Notes: generated from the letters alone by a model not told the origin. Positions 9,075 through 18,323 are shown, numbered from the stretch's first letter. The stretch: DNA of 64,000 nt from Neolewinella antarctica (GCF_011927835.1 NZ_JAATJH010000004.1:419837-483836), one strand, 5' to 3'. A program made the numbers and translations.

Positions 9075-9245
9075 TAGGTGGTAGGTGGTAGGTGGTAGGC
9101 GGTAGGGCGACCGACATTTTTACTTACCAAAATGATTATTGGGCAAAGTTACTTTGGAATAAACTCACAAGCCGGAAGGGGAAGGTTTGCCTCAGAAGCC
9201 TCGTCCTACCGCCTACCAGCCTACCGCCTACCAGCCTACCGCCTA
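9075..9245. repeat. inverted pair of TAGGCGG/TAGGTGG heptad arrays
   Basis: Plus-strand TAGGTGG units (9075-9107) face an inverted array of CCTACCGC/CCTACCAG units (9205-9245), with 97 bp between. The two arms can pair into a long hairpin. The array lies in the divergent spacer between the SDR and HAD genes and abuts the SDR start codon. Same family as the arrays at 14977 and 48678. Confidence 0.85.
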
Positions 9246-9291
9246 TTTATTACCATCTACTTCCCTACCCAATCAAACACTTACCTTTGCG

Positions 9292-9299
9292 TTATATTC
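9292..9299 (+). promoter_or_regulatory. -7 box of the HAD phosphatase promoter
   Basis: TACCTTTG, a perfect TAnnTTTG, 38 nt before the ATG. No good TTG element at the expected upstream distance. Confidence 0.45.
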
Positions 9300-9337
9300 A
9301 AACTATCCCACCCCCACTCTCCCAAAACGACATTTCA

Positions 9338-9775
9338 ATGAAAACGGATACTAGCGAAAAGGACCTCGAAACCACCTTCAACGAAAAAGGTGAACTGATC
9401 AGCCCCGTCCTGGCCGAAGGCGTCAAAAACTTTCTCATCGACATTGATGGCACCATCTGTGACGACATCCCCAACGAGGAACCCGAGCGCATGGGTACCT
9501 GTATGCCTTACCCCGACGCCCTTCGCATCGTCAACAAGTGGCACGCCGAAGGCCACATCATTACCTTCTTTACCAGCCGTACCGAATCCCACCGCGAAGT
9601 GACCGAAATGTGGCTCAAGAAGCATGATTTCAAGTGGCACGCCATGCTCATGGGTAAGCCCCGTGGCGGTAATTACCATTGGATTGATAACCACATCGTG
9701 AAGGCTACTCGCTTTAAGGGGAAGTTTACCGATTTAGTGGTGAAGAACCATGATGTGGAAGTGTTCAAAGACTGA
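9338..9775 (+). CDS. small HAD-superfamily hydrolase
   Basis: 145 residues from the ATG giving MKTDTSEKDLETTFNEKGEL. The HAD motif I is LIDIDGTICDD (DxDGT: nucleophile and acid/base aspartates), motif II is TFFTSRTESHRE (Thr/Ser), and KPRGGNYHWIDNH supplies the Lys of motif III and an acidic motif IV. There is almost no cap domain, as in the KDO/histidinol phosphatase-like small HADs. Bacteroidota proteins of this type are often labelled phosphoheptose isomerase or HAD phosphatase; only phosphatase chemistry is supported by the motifs. An upstream extension reading through the repeat array is not credible as protein. Confidence 0.75.
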   Translation: MKTDTSEKDLETTFNEKGELISPVLAEGVKNFLIDIDGTICDDIPNEEPERMGTCMPYPDALRIVNKWHAEGHIITFFTSRTESHREVTEMWLKKHDFKWHAMLMGKPRGGNYHWIDNHIVKATRFKGKFTDLVVKNHDVEVFKD

Positions 9776-9777
9776 TG

Positions 9778-9897
9778 TTAGACGCTACGCTTTTAGGCTG
9801 CCGCACGTCTCGGCTGTACGGCCATCACTTGCGGCAGCCTAAAAGCGTAGCGTCTAATAGAGCGAAGCTCTTCTAAAAGCGCGCAGCGCGTCTAACG
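9778..9897. terminator. long bidirectional hairpin between convergent genes (AGACGC repeat family)
   Basis: A perfect 27-bp inverted repeat (9778-9804 with 9831-9857) begins 2 nt after the HAD stop codon and is followed by smaller hairpins (AGAGCGAAGCTCT; GCGCGCAGCGC). Its last unit supplies the TAG stop codon of the facing PhoD gene. Position between two converging genes suggests a bidirectional terminator. Related units (CTAAAAGC, AGCGTCTAA) recur at 41228-41385. Confidence 0.75.
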
Positions 9898-11274
9898 TAA
9901 TTCTCGTCGCCAGGCAAGCTCTCCGTCCGTCCCGAAGGTCTCCACGACCAGCCGCCGCGCTGACTCCGGGCCGGTGAAGCTGAGGAGGCCGAAGTTGTTC
10001 TTAGCCAAAAAAGTCCCCTCCACCCTGTCTTTATTGTCTTCCGTTTCGTTTCCTGCTACGCCGGCCGTTAGTGGGGAAATCGTCACGTCGTAGACCATCT
10101 CTCCGTTCGCGAGTTTGAATTCGGAAAGTTCCGTGTGGTGGCGATCGCCGGTGAGAAAGACGACGCCCGAAATATTTTCCTCGCTGATGCGGGCTAGTAA
10201 GTACCACAGTTCTTCCGGCGCGAGGTTGACGTAGTTCTCAAAGACCGCCGCGGTGTTGAGTACCTGACCGCCGACACAAACCATCTTCCAGGGCGCGTCG
10301 CTGAACACGAGACTTTCGATGAGCCAGTCGAGCTGGGCGCGGCCGAGCAGGGTTTTATTGTCGCCGCGCACCTGGTCGTTCGGGGTGCGGAAGGAGCGGT
10401 TGTCGAGCAGGAAAAAATCTACGTCGTTATAGCGGAACTTGGTCGTGATGCCGGCCGCGCCGGTGTTGCGTTCGCTCTCCACGAGGCCGCTCGTGGGGTT
10501 GCCCCAGAATTGATCGAAGGTTTCTTTGGCAAGGTCGCGGTGGCGCCAGCTGCGGTCGGAGTTGTTGGGGCCGTAGTCGTGGTCGTCCCAGATCGCGTAG
10601 TGGTGGGTGCGGGCCAGGAGGGGCTGCATTTCCGGGAGGGAGCGGGTGTGGGTGTAGCGGTGTTGGTAGCCGGTGCGGGTTGACCAGTCGGGCTCGCGGA
10701 GGTACATATTATCGCCTAGCCAGAGCATCAGGTCGGGGTTCTTTTGGTCGATGGCGGTGAAGATGTCGTAGCTGTTGCCGTAGCCTTTGCCGGGGCGGTC
10801 GTAGCGCGCTTCGTTGACGTAGGTGCAGCTGCCGATGGCGACGGTGAAATCGGGCGCGTCGCCGCGGTAGCGCCAGAGGGACTGGGTGGTGAACTCGGTG
10901 GGGTAGGGGAGGGCTTGGGCGACGCCGTCGATCACGACTTCGTAGGTGTAATGCTCCCCGGGTTGGACTTGGTCGGCTACGAGTTTGGCCGTGTGGGCAG
11001 CGCTGCGTTCGGTTGTGGTGGTCTCGGTTTCGTAGCGCTGGCCGGCGTCGTTTGTGTAGGCGATTTTTACTTCTGCCGGTGCCGTTAATTGGACCCAGAT
11101 TAGTACTTCCCGCAGTTCGTTGTAGCCGAGCATGGGGCCGGACTGGATGTTCGCGACCGCCGTGGTGTCGGAATAGCCGGTGGTCCTGTCCGCTACTTCC
11201 GCGTTAGATGCAGAGGGGGCGCTGGCGCAGGTGCAAAGAAAGGGCAGTAGGAGCAGGGGTAGGAAGTAGCGCAT
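9892..11274 (-). CDS. PhoD-like phosphatase lipoprotein
   Basis: 460 residues with a lipoprotein signal (MRYFLPLLLLPFLCTCASAP; lipobox-like LCTC). An N-terminal Ig-like domain (GPMLGYNELREVLIWVQLT...) precedes the metallophosphatase core: TVAIGSCTY, LWLGDNMYLRE, YAIWDDHDYGPNNSD and FLTGDRHHTEL are the metal-ligand blocks of the PhoD (alkaline phosphatase D) family. Such enzymes cleave phosphomonoesters or diesters outside the inner membrane with Fe/Ca; the substrate here is unknown. The stop codon sits inside the repeat hairpin between this gene and the HAD gene. Confidence 0.88.
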   Translation of the reverse strand: MRYFLPLLLLPFLCTCASAPSASNAEVADRTTGYSDTTAVANIQSGPMLGYNELREVLIWVQLTAPAEVKIAYTNDAGQRYETETTTTERSAAHTAKLVADQVQPGEHYTYEVVIDGVAQALPYPTEFTTQSLWRYRGDAPDFTVAIGSCTYVNEARYDRPGKGYGNSYDIFTAIDQKNPDLMLWLGDNMYLREPDWSTRTGYQHRYTHTRSLPEMQPLLARTHHYAIWDDHDYGPNNSDRSWRHRDLAKETFDQFWGNPTSGLVESERNTGAAGITTKFRYNDVDFFLLDNRSFRTPNDQVRGDNKTLLGRAQLDWLIESLVFSDAPWKMVCVGGQVLNTAAVFENYVNLAPEELWYLLARISEENISGVVFLTGDRHHTELSEFKLANGEMVYDVTISPLTAGVAGNETEDNKDRVEGTFLAKNNFGLLSFTGPESARRLVVETFGTDGELAWRRELR

Positions 11275-11499
11275 ATATGGTCTTTAAGCTGGATTAGCGC
11301 AAGGTATGTACTGATTAGCGGATGCCTCAACCTACGGCTTCGCGCCAAGTCGTGTTACCTTACCGACTTTGCGGTGTTTTCACTCCGGAACCGCAGGATG
11401 AATTTCGGTCAATGGTTGCCGTAGATGCTGAACGCTTCACGTTATTAAGACGAAAGTTAGTTTGAAAACACCCGCTCGCAACTAATTTTCACCAAACGC
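11275..11499. other. spacer upstream of PhoD-like gene and tRNA
   Basis: About 225 bp between divergent PhoD-like and tRNA-Leu transcription units. No ORF, repeat or RNA recognised. Confidence 0.4.
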
Positions 11500-11530
11500 T
11501 TGTTCACTTCCCCGGAGCGACTTACTTTTG
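11500..11530 (+). promoter_or_regulatory. promoter of tRNA-Leu
   Basis: TTG at 11500-11502, 20-nt spacer, TACTTTTG at 11523-11530: an excellent Bacteroidota promoter, 48 nt before the mature tRNA. Confidence 0.75.
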
Positions 11531-11578
11531 CAGCCGCTCACCCGGAATCTGATGATTATCAAACCCGGGAAACCCCAC

Positions 11579-11663
11579 GGCCAAGTGGTGGAATTGGTAG
11601 ACACGCCAGCTTGAGGGGCTGGTGCTCATTGCGAGCGTGCAGGTTCGACTCCTGTTTTGGTCA
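11579..11663 (+). tRNA. tRNA-Leu (GAG)
   Basis: 85 nt with a class II (long variable arm) cloverleaf. Acceptor GGCCAAG pairs with TTTGGTC (with G-U pairs), D-arm region TGGTGGAATTGGTAGACACG, anticodon stem CCAGC/GCTGG enclosing TTGAGGG with anticodon GAG at 11613-11615, variable arm around TGCTCATTGCGAGCG, and T-arm GCAGG/TTCGACT/CCTGT. The discriminator is A. CCA is not encoded. It decodes CUC and CUU leucine codons. Confidence 0.93.
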
Positions 11664-11669
11664 CTTGCG

Positions 11670-11707
11670 AATAGCTCCATCTCTTTTCCGAGGTGGGGCT
11701 ATTTTTG
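11670..11707 (+). terminator. Rho-independent terminator after tRNA-Leu
   Basis: AATAGCTCCATCT pairs with AGGTGGGGCTATT through 13 pairs (two G-U) over an 8-nt loop and runs into TTTTTG. A textbook intrinsic terminator 6 nt after the tRNA. Confidence 0.85.
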
Positions 11708-11887
11708 TTTCGGAGTAGACTTATCCATTTAAAGCGTGTTCACTTTCAGCTTTTCCAGTGGGTGTTACGGTAATAATAAATGCTTCCCGTTAGCTAATAC
11801 CATTGCGTAGCCAGAACGTAGGTAAGGTGAGGTGCAGTCAAAAACGCCGTACCTTAGCCATTCCTTACCGTCTCCCAACCACACCCA

Positions 11888-12694
11888 ATGGTCTATCCTA
11901 CTCTCGCGAACGCCCGGGCCACCGGCAACAAAATGCTGGCCGTCCTCATCGACCCGGATAAGGCTAGGAGGGATAATCTGCAGCAACTAGCGCAGTACGC
12001 TAACGACGGCCACGTAGACGTTTTTCTCTGGGGCGGTTCCTTAGTAAATGCGCCGCAGTCCGCCTACTACCTCAAACTACTCCGGGCGCACCTCGATAGC
12101 GTACCCGTCGTTCTCTTCCCCGGTTCCACCTACCAGCTCGACCCGGAAGCGGACGCCATATTTTTACTTTCCCTCCTCTCCGGTCGCAATTCGGATCTGC
12201 TGATTGGCCGCCACGTCCAGGTCGCCGGCCGTTTAAAGCAAATGCAACTCGAGATTATGCCGACCGGCTACCTACTCATCGACGGTGGCCGCCCGACTTC
12301 TGTTTCCTACATGAGTAATACCACCCCAATCCCCGCTGACAAGTACGGCATCGCCGCGGCCACTGCCCTGGCCGGCCAGCAATTAGGGATGAAACTGATC
12401 TACATGGACGCCGGTAGTGGTGCCCTCAACCCCATTTCACCGGACCTCATCGCCAGCGTTCGTAACGAGATCGACCTACCCCTCATCATTGGTGGCGGTA
12501 TCCGGACGCCGGAGCGGGCCGCCGCCGCGCTGGAAGCCGGTGCGGACATGATTGTCGTTGGTAACGGTCTGGAAAGAAATTCCGACTGGCTCCCGGAACT
12601 GGCTGCTGCCGTGCGGGGGGTGTCTCACCGGTTTGATTTAGTTGAAACGCCACCGGTCGCCGCGGGCGTGCGGGGAGAGTCATCGGAGGGGTAA
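11888..12694 (+). CDS. geranylgeranylglyceryl-phosphate synthase family, group II
   Basis: 268-residue TIM-barrel prenyltransferase. LAVLIDPDKA (D22 and D24, Mg/phosphate side), VDVFLWGGSLVN, VVLFPGSTYQL, GYLLIDGGRPTSV, MKLIYMDAGSGA, LPLIIGGGIRTPE and ADMIVVGNGLE match the GGGP synthase/PcrB family strand by strand. Bacteroidota group II enzymes join geranylgeranyl (or a similar) diphosphate to sn-glycerol-1-phosphate, forming an ether-linked isoprenoid glycerol phosphate, an otherwise archaeal lipid reaction. The physiological product in Bacteroidota is not settled. The gene is monocistronic, starting after the tRNA-Leu terminator. Confidence 0.88.
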   Translation: MVYPTLANARATGNKMLAVLIDPDKARRDNLQQLAQYANDGHVDVFLWGGSLVNAPQSAYYLKLLRAHLDSVPVVLFPGSTYQLDPEADAIFLLSLLSGRNSDLLIGRHVQVAGRLKQMQLEIMPTGYLLIDGGRPTSVSYMSNTTPIPADKYGIAAATALAGQQLGMKLIYMDAGSGALNPISPDLIASVRNEIDLPLIIGGGIRTPERAAAALEAGADMIVVGNGLERNSDWLPELAAAVRGVSHRFDLVETPPVAAGVRGESSEG

Positions 12695-13099
12695 GTATCG
12701 ATAAACTGACTTTACGCGGATTTTGTAGCCACAAAATATAAAACGCAAAAGCACGAAAAGACGCTTTCGGCTACGCCACAGCGCCTTGTCTCTACACTTT
12801 CACGATTTGCTACGCAGTACTGCTTGCTACGCGATAATATTTGATGGCGTGAGGACAGTCGATGCTTGCTTAGAGGGTCACTGGGTTTTGGCTTTAAAGC
12901 GGGAATTGATGAACCGTTGGTGATTGATTCGTAGCTCGCTTACCCAACAAACCCTGCGCTCACGGTATTTTTCCCGGCACCCGCGACCGCGCATAATTTT
13001 TAGACTTCCTGCATAAGTAGTTGGACCTTTTCGTTCGCCCCCTTCCGGTGATCACCCGCAGCAAAAAAGCGTACCTTCGCCGGCTAATCTCCAGCAAAA
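12695..13099. other. 405-bp intergenic region with repeat remnants
   Basis: Contains an A-rich CACAAAA-type element (about 12721-12762) with partly complementary TTTCACGATTTGCTACGC segments downstream to about 12833, a weaker member of the family at 19248 and 53740, and a perfect copy of the dispersed 16-bp repeat at 12977-12992. TACCTTCG at 13072-13079 is a likely -7 box for the ABC-F gene (21 nt before its ATG). No gene seen. Confidence 0.5.
12977..12992 (+). repeat. dispersed 16-bp GC repeat, perfect copy
   Basis: GCACCCGCGACCGCGC. On the minus strand it is preceded by TTAT, the same flank as the copy at 6046, so the conserved unit is longer than 16 bp. Confidence 0.85.
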
Positions 13100-14980
13100 A
13101 TGGTCTACCTAGAATTAACCGACGTCACCAAGATCTACGGCGACAAAGTCCTTTTCGACAAGGTTTCCCTCCAGGTAGCCAAGAACACCAAAGTCGCATT
13201 GGTCGCTAAGAACGGCACCGGAAAATCAACTCTCCTCCGCGTAGCCGCCGGCATCGACGCACCCGAAGGCATCGGCTCGGAAATGTACCTACATAAGGAC
13301 GCCCGGATGGCCTACCTCTCGCAGGACCCGGACTTCGGCGAAGGCGCAACCGTGATGGACGCCGTTTTCGATAGCGAAAACCCGGTCGTGCGCGCCGTGC
13401 GGGATTACGAAGAAGCCCTGTCCCACACGGACGACGTCCCCCGCCTCCTGAAAGCCTCGGCAAAGATGGACGAATTACGCGCCTGGGACATCGAAAGCCG
13501 CATCAAAGAAGTCCTATCCAAACTCAACGTCGACAAGTACGACCAAAAAGTAAGCACCCTTTCCGGCGGCCAACGCAAGCGCGTCGCCCTCGCCAAACTG
13601 ATCATCGACGAGCCGGATCTCATCATCATGGATGAGCCGACTAACCATCTCGACCTCGACATGATCGAATGGCTCGAAGAATGGCTCCAGTCGCCAAACC
13701 TGACCGTGGTCATGGTGACGCACGACCGTTACTTCCTGGAGCGCGTCTGCAACCGCATTATCGAACTGGACGGTGGTGAAATCTTTCACTACACCGGCAA
13801 CTATTCTGAATTCCTGGAAAAGAAAGCGACGCGCGAAGAAACCTCTTCGGCCGAACTGGATAAGGATAAGAAACGGATGAAGAAGGAGCTGGAATGGGTC
13901 CGGCGGATGCCGTCCGGCCGGGGTACGAAGGCTAAATCTCGTTTAAAAGACTTTGCCGATCTAAAATCCAAAGTAACGGGCCACCGCACCGAGGGTGAAC
14001 TCACCATCGAAATTAAAGGACAGCGCCTCGGCGGTAAGATTTTGGAAGCTTACAACGTCGGAAAATCTTACGACGGGCGCGAGTTGGTAAAAGGATTCAC
14101 TTACAAATTCAAGAAGAACGAGCGCGTCGGGATCGTCGGTAAGAATGGAGCCGGTAAATCCACCCTGCTGCACATGCTGACGAAGGAACTGGAGCCGGAT
14201 ACCGGAAAAGTTACCCACGGCGTCAACACCCACTTCGGTTATTACACGCAGGACGGCATCAACCTCGACAACGACAAACGCGTCATCGAAGCCATCCGGG
14301 AGATCGCCGAGTTCATCCCGCTAGAAAAAGGTCTGAAATTAACCGCGCGTGGGCTACTCAACCGCTTCATGTTTCCGGATAAGCAACAGCAGGTCTACGT
14401 CAGTCAGCTGTCGGGCGGGGAGAAGCGCCGGCTCTACCTGCTCACGATCCTGATGCAGAACCCCAACTTCCTCATCCTTGATGAGCCGACAAACGATCTG
14501 GACATCATGACGCTCAACATCCTGGAGGACTTCCTGCTAGAATTCCCCGGTTGCGTCCTTATCGTCTCCCACGACCGCTTCTTCCTCGATAAGATCGCCG
14601 ACCACCTGTTCATCTTCGAAGAAGAAGGCAACATTCGCGACTGGAACGGCCTGTACACAGAATACCGCGAGAAACGGAAAGAAGAGCTCTCCGAACTGAA
14701 CGCGGAGCGCAACAAAAGCAAGGCTTCTTCCCCCAGCCCCGCACCCGTTTCGACTAAGTCAGAGCCCGAAAAACAACTCAGTCAGGACGAACGCAAAGCC
14801 ATCCGCCGCGTCGAGGGCCAGATCGATAAACTCGAAAAGGCTAAAGTAAAGATCAACAAACAGTTCGCCGATGCCGCCAACCTCGAACCGGGCAAGATCG
14901 CCGAACTAGGCAGGAAGCTTAGTGAACTGAATGAGGAGATCGAGGAACGGGAGCTGGAGTGGATGGAATTGGTAGGGTAG
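13100..14980 (+). CDS. ABC-F family ATPase, Uup-like
   Basis: 626 residues with two ABC cassettes and no membrane segments. Cassette 1: Walker A AKNGTGKST (about 36-44; the first Gly is Ala), signature LSGGQRKRVALAKL, Walker B LIIMDEPTNHLD. A charged linker (EEKDKKRMKKELEWVRRMPSGR-like region) joins to cassette 2: Walker A GKNGAGKST near 345, LSGGEKRRLYLL near 436, LILDEPTNDLD. The tail from about 540 is a lysine/glutamate-rich coiled coil as in Uup. ABC-F proteins act on the ribosome E site or on stalled translation; Uup is also linked to DNA branch processing. The final codons and the TAG stop merge into a TAGGCGG repeat array. Confidence 0.92.
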   Translation: MVYLELTDVTKIYGDKVLFDKVSLQVAKNTKVALVAKNGTGKSTLLRVAAGIDAPEGIGSEMYLHKDARMAYLSQDPDFGEGATVMDAVFDSENPVVRAVRDYEEALSHTDDVPRLLKASAKMDELRAWDIESRIKEVLSKLNVDKYDQKVSTLSGGQRKRVALAKLIIDEPDLIIMDEPTNHLDLDMIEWLEEWLQSPNLTVVMVTHDRYFLERVCNRIIELDGGEIFHYTGNYSEFLEKKATREETSSAELDKDKKRMKKELEWVRRMPSGRGTKAKSRLKDFADLKSKVTGHRTEGELTIEIKGQRLGGKILEAYNVGKSYDGRELVKGFTYKFKKNERVGIVGKNGAGKSTLLHMLTKELEPDTGKVTHGVNTHFGYYTQDGINLDNDKRVIEAIREIAEFIPLEKGLKLTARGLLNRFMFPDKQQQVYVSQLSGGEKRRLYLLTILMQNPNFLILDEPTNDLDIMTLNILEDFLLEFPGCVLIVSHDRFFLDKIADHLFIFEEEGNIRDWNGLYTEYREKRKEELSELNAERNKSKASSPSPAPVSTKSEPEKQLSQDERKAIRRVEGQIDKLEKAKVKINKQFADAANLEPGKIAELGRKLSELNEEIEERELEWMELVG

Positions 14981-15128
14981 TAGGCGGTAGGACTTTAGTC
15001 GGTAGGCGGTAGTGCCTCACTACGCATACAACGCCCTACCGCCTACCAGCCTACCGCCTACCAGCCTACCGCCTACCAGCCTACCGCCTACCGCCTACCA
15101 GCCTACCGCCTACCAGCCTACCGCCTAA
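14977..15128. repeat. TAGGCGG heptad arrays in inverted arrangement
   Basis: A short plus-sense array (GTAGGGTAGTAGGCGGTAGG and TCGGTAGGCGGTAG) overlaps the ABC-F stop codon; after a 20-bp gap an inverted array of alternating CCTACCGC and CCTACCAG units runs from 15035 to 15128. The arms can fold onto each other. It separates two genes of the same direction, so it could insulate or attenuate transcription. Confidence 0.85.
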
Positions 15129-15215
15129 TCTTCCTAAATGCCCGCCACCGGACATCCACCATTTGCTTACCAACCCACCGATCAATATCTTGGGAATTAG
15201 CATTAGTGCAGTCCT

Positions 15216-17723
15216 ATGAGGTGGATTATTTTCTCGGTCTTGGCATCTTTTCTCGGTAGCAACCTCGCAACCGCGCAGGGCCTCAATGTTGAATTATTCG
15301 GGTATCCGGGAAGTGACCGACAAGGTTTGTACGAGCTTACGCCTTTGCCGAACGGAAACGTACTGATGTTTGGCCATAATTTTGCCGGGGGGGACGCGCT
15401 TGAGCGCGGTGGAAGACTGCTGACTTTGGATCAACGGGGGCAAAGTGTCGGCCAGGCAGCGCGAATCGTGGATGGGTTCGGACAAGTCAAAGACGTGCTG
15501 GTTGATAACGACGGGCGCACGGAAGTACTTATTTCCTGGCTCGACTTGAATGATTTTAAGGACCGCTTCGGGATGATCGAGCGAGCACCGGATGGTACGC
15601 AGATAGCGACGCGCTCCTGGTTTGGAAACCTGAAAGGCATCACCCGGGGGCGCGAGGGGGCAACGTTCGGGGTAGGGCAGCAGAATAGCCGGCGCGGCCT
15701 GTTTACCAAATTCAGTAGCGACGGTGAGGTAGAATTTATGCGCGCACTCGGTCCCATGACCCCGCGCCCGGCGGGTTTGCTGGACGTCGTTACGCTCGCT
15801 AACGGGGATCTTTTAGCCTTTGGTTTTATTACCACTTCCATCGGAGGCGTCCCGCAACCGGAAATTACCCTCCTGCGCTTTACTCCTGCCGGGGACTTGT
15901 TGTGGTCCAAGAAGATTACCCGGGGCAAATTCTTTAGCGACGATGGTCTGTCTATGTTTTTGCGCTCACCGACCCGGATCCACCTGGACGCAGCGGAAAA
16001 TATTCACCTCATCACTTATCTCGGTGCCGGCGGCGGAACCTGGCGGACGCACCTGATTAAGCTGTCTTCCGACGGCGAACTGATTCACTCCACGGCCTAC
16101 GTCACCAGCGATCAATTTGCCGGGCAGGGCGCCGTGTCGGTGCTGGCGGACGGGCAGGTTATGCTCGCTTTCGAAACCATCACCGACAAGGAAAATCACA
16201 GCCTGACGGCGCTCTTACTCGCGGCGGACGGCACGCCGATCCAAGCCTCCCGAATCAACGGCACGGTTTTCGACGTCAGCGGCATCGCACCTACCCCCGG
16301 CGCGGAGTCGTTTTTAATCACCGGCACGACTCTGGACTGCGACACCGAAGCGCGCGCGACTTACCTAACGGAGCTGCACGTCGACGGGCTGTACTTTGGG
16401 ACGGATGTGTGTAATTCGGAGCTGGTTTCTTACGCTCGTCAGCGCATCGACGTGGAGGTGTTGCCGGTGGTTTTCGAGCTAGAGGACGTGCCGATCGTGA
16501 CGAGCCCTGCGCTGAATCTTGGCCCCGCCACCGTCACCCGGCAGCCCGTGGACTGCCTCGCACCGAATGAAAAGGAACCTGAATCAAGTAATTCAACCAT
16601 CACTTACACGCTTTGCTCCAGTGGGACGTTTGAGTTGCGGGTGCATAATTTGGCCGCGTCTGCTTACCGTTGGTCGACCGGGGAGACGGGAGAAAGCATC
16701 TCCGTTTCGGAATTCGGCTCCTACACGGCGGCGCGGACTAATGAGTGCCAGAGCGACACCATAAACTTCATCCTCATCGACGGCACCGCCCCGTTAACTA
16801 AGGCGGATACCGTCATCTACTTCTGCCCCGGGTCGGCGGCGCGGTACGATCAATCTCCCGATCCGGATATTTGGGCGCTGTCGCAGGTGCAGTGGAAAGA
16901 CGGGGGGAGAGAGCTAGTTCGTACCTGGTCCGAATCGGCCGTGGATACGCTAGTATTAATGAGCCGCTGCGGAATACGCGACCGAATTTTTCGTATAGTA
17001 CAACTACCCGCCCCCGGCACGGAAATTTTGCCCACTGAGCTAACGCAGTGTAATCCGTCGGATACCGTCTGGCTAGCCATCCCGACGGACGCGGCCGGCA
17101 CCGTTGAATGGGCGGATGGCAGCACGGAGAACCCGCGCACCGTCACCACCCCCGGCGCTTACCGCGTAACGGTGACGAACAATTGTGGCGTGTCGGAACG
17201 TAGTTTCGTGGTTACGGCGAATTACGATAACGAACCCCTGGCCACTGACACTGAGCGGATCGACCTCTGCTACGGAGAAATATTCTCCTACCCCACCGCA
17301 ACACCGAACGTTACCCAAACCTGGTTGGATGGCTACCCGGAACCCGGCCGCACCTTTACCGAAAACGGCACGTACGTGCTGACGCGCAACGACGGTTGTT
17401 CCGTAGCGACGACGGAAGTCCGGGTAAACCTCACGGATTGTTGCCAAATTTACCTCCCGACGGCATTCTCCCCGAACGAAGACGGGGTCAACGACGCGTA
17501 CGAAGTGCTACCGGCGGGGGAAGGCTGTGGTGGCTTAGAAGAACTGACCTTCGTCGTGTACGACCGCTGGGGGTCGACGATTTTCGCTAGTTCCGCAGGC
17601 ACAACTTGGGACGGGATGATCGCCGGCCGGCGGGCCGGTTTGGGGGAATACCTGGTGGTCGTTACGTACCTGAACGGCGGGCGGCGGCTAACGAGAAGTC
17701 AGGCGATTAGTTTGGTTCGCTAA
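15216..17723 (+). CDS. secreted protein with T9SS type B (CHU_C) sorting domain
   Basis: 835 residues. Signal peptide MRWIIFSVLASFLGSNLATA. Residues about 25-400 look like a beta-propeller built of repeats around LSSDGELI, LDQRGQSVG and FTPAGDLLWSKKI, of the kind seen in delta-60-repeat and SBBP-type secreted proteins. A middle region with Ig/PKD-like modules (YRWSTGETGESISVSEFGSY; VEWADGSTENPRTV; QTWLDGYPEPG) follows, with paired cysteines. The last 85 residues (YLPTAFSPNEDGVNDAYEV ... VYDRWGSTIF ... TWDG) are the gliding-motility-associated C-terminal domain that directs type IX export and surface attachment. Role of the body is unknown; adhesion or surface binding is typical. Confidence 0.88.
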   Translation: MRWIIFSVLASFLGSNLATAQGLNVELFGYPGSDRQGLYELTPLPNGNVLMFGHNFAGGDALERGGRLLTLDQRGQSVGQAARIVDGFGQVKDVLVDNDGRTEVLISWLDLNDFKDRFGMIERAPDGTQIATRSWFGNLKGITRGREGATFGVGQQNSRRGLFTKFSSDGEVEFMRALGPMTPRPAGLLDVVTLANGDLLAFGFITTSIGGVPQPEITLLRFTPAGDLLWSKKITRGKFFSDDGLSMFLRSPTRIHLDAAENIHLITYLGAGGGTWRTHLIKLSSDGELIHSTAYVTSDQFAGQGAVSVLADGQVMLAFETITDKENHSLTALLLAADGTPIQASRINGTVFDVSGIAPTPGAESFLITGTTLDCDTEARATYLTELHVDGLYFGTDVCNSELVSYARQRIDVEVLPVVFELEDVPIVTSPALNLGPATVTRQPVDCLAPNEKEPESSNSTITYTLCSSGTFELRVHNLAASAYRWSTGETGESISVSEFGSYTAARTNECQSDTINFILIDGTAPLTKADTVIYFCPGSAARYDQSPDPDIWALSQVQWKDGGRELVRTWSESAVDTLVLMSRCGIRDRIFRIVQLPAPGTEILPTELTQCNPSDTVWLAIPTDAAGTVEWADGSTENPRTVTTPGAYRVTVTNNCGVSERSFVVTANYDNEPLATDTERIDLCYGEIFSYPTATPNVTQTWLDGYPEPGRTFTENGTYVLTRNDGCSVATTEVRVNLTDCCQIYLPTAFSPNEDGVNDAYEVLPAGEGCGGLEELTFVVYDRWGSTIFASSAGTTWDGMIAGRRAGLGEYLVVVTYLNGGRRLTRSQAISLVR

Positions 17724-17765
17724 TCTGATCAGGATAATTCTGCTGGATAAATCATACCCGAAAAG

Positions 17766-18152
17766 ATGCAAACCTTTCTTCACTATTTTTTGCACCTGGG
17801 TTGCCCGCTGCTGATTGCTTATTTGTGTTTCAGAAAAGACTGGAAAAAAGTTTACCTGATCCTGATCGCCACCATGTTCATCGATGCGGACCACCTACTG
17901 GCCAGTCCAATTTTTCAGGCGGATCGGTGCAGTATCAATTTCCACCCGCTCCATACGCACTACGCGATGGTTCTTTACGCGGGTTTATTGTTGCTGCGTA
18001 AACCCTTCAACGTAATCGGAATCGGCCTGCTGTTCCACCTGCTCACGGACTTGATCGACTGCTCGCTGACTTACGCTAATTGTGAGGCGTGCCTGGAAAA
18101 TTCTCCGGTGGTCGGGCTGCTGGAGGTAATCGCTAGGGTGTTTGAAAATTGA
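17766..18152 (+). CDS. small membrane protein, DUF6122-like
   Basis: 128 residues with about three or four hydrophobic segments (LHLGCPLLIAYLCF, VYLILIATMFIDADHLLA, YAMVLYAGLLLL, VIGIGLLFHLLTDLIDC). Polar residues embedded between them, MFIDADHLL, FHPLHTHY and HLLTDLIDC, give a His/Asp-rich set reminiscent of the DUF457/YdjM-like metal-dependent membrane hydrolases and match the short Bacteroidota family DUF6122 as I remember it. Function is not known. It starts 43 bp after the T9SS protein and could share its transcript. Confidence 0.7.
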   Translation: MQTFLHYFLHLGCPLLIAYLCFRKDWKKVYLILIATMFIDADHLLASPIFQADRCSINFHPLHTHYAMVLYAGLLLLRKPFNVIGIGLLFHLLTDLIDCSLTYANCEACLENSPVVGLLEVIARVFEN

Positions 18153-18323
18153 TGACACGTCGTCAGCCGGCAACATTTATCACCAATTATAATTGATTGG
18201 CGAGGTTAGGCTCCGGCGCACTTCCGCGCGGCAACCCCGTAGCCTGGTGGAACAATAGAACCGGTAGCTCGTTCCGACCAACGATAATAATGGCCGCGTG
18301 GCCTACGCTAAATTAATCTTGGA

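Noticed and set aside
9092..9337. N-terminal extension of the HAD phosphatase through the repeat array
   Set aside because: Reads as tandem low-complexity residues and lies upstream of the predicted -7 box.
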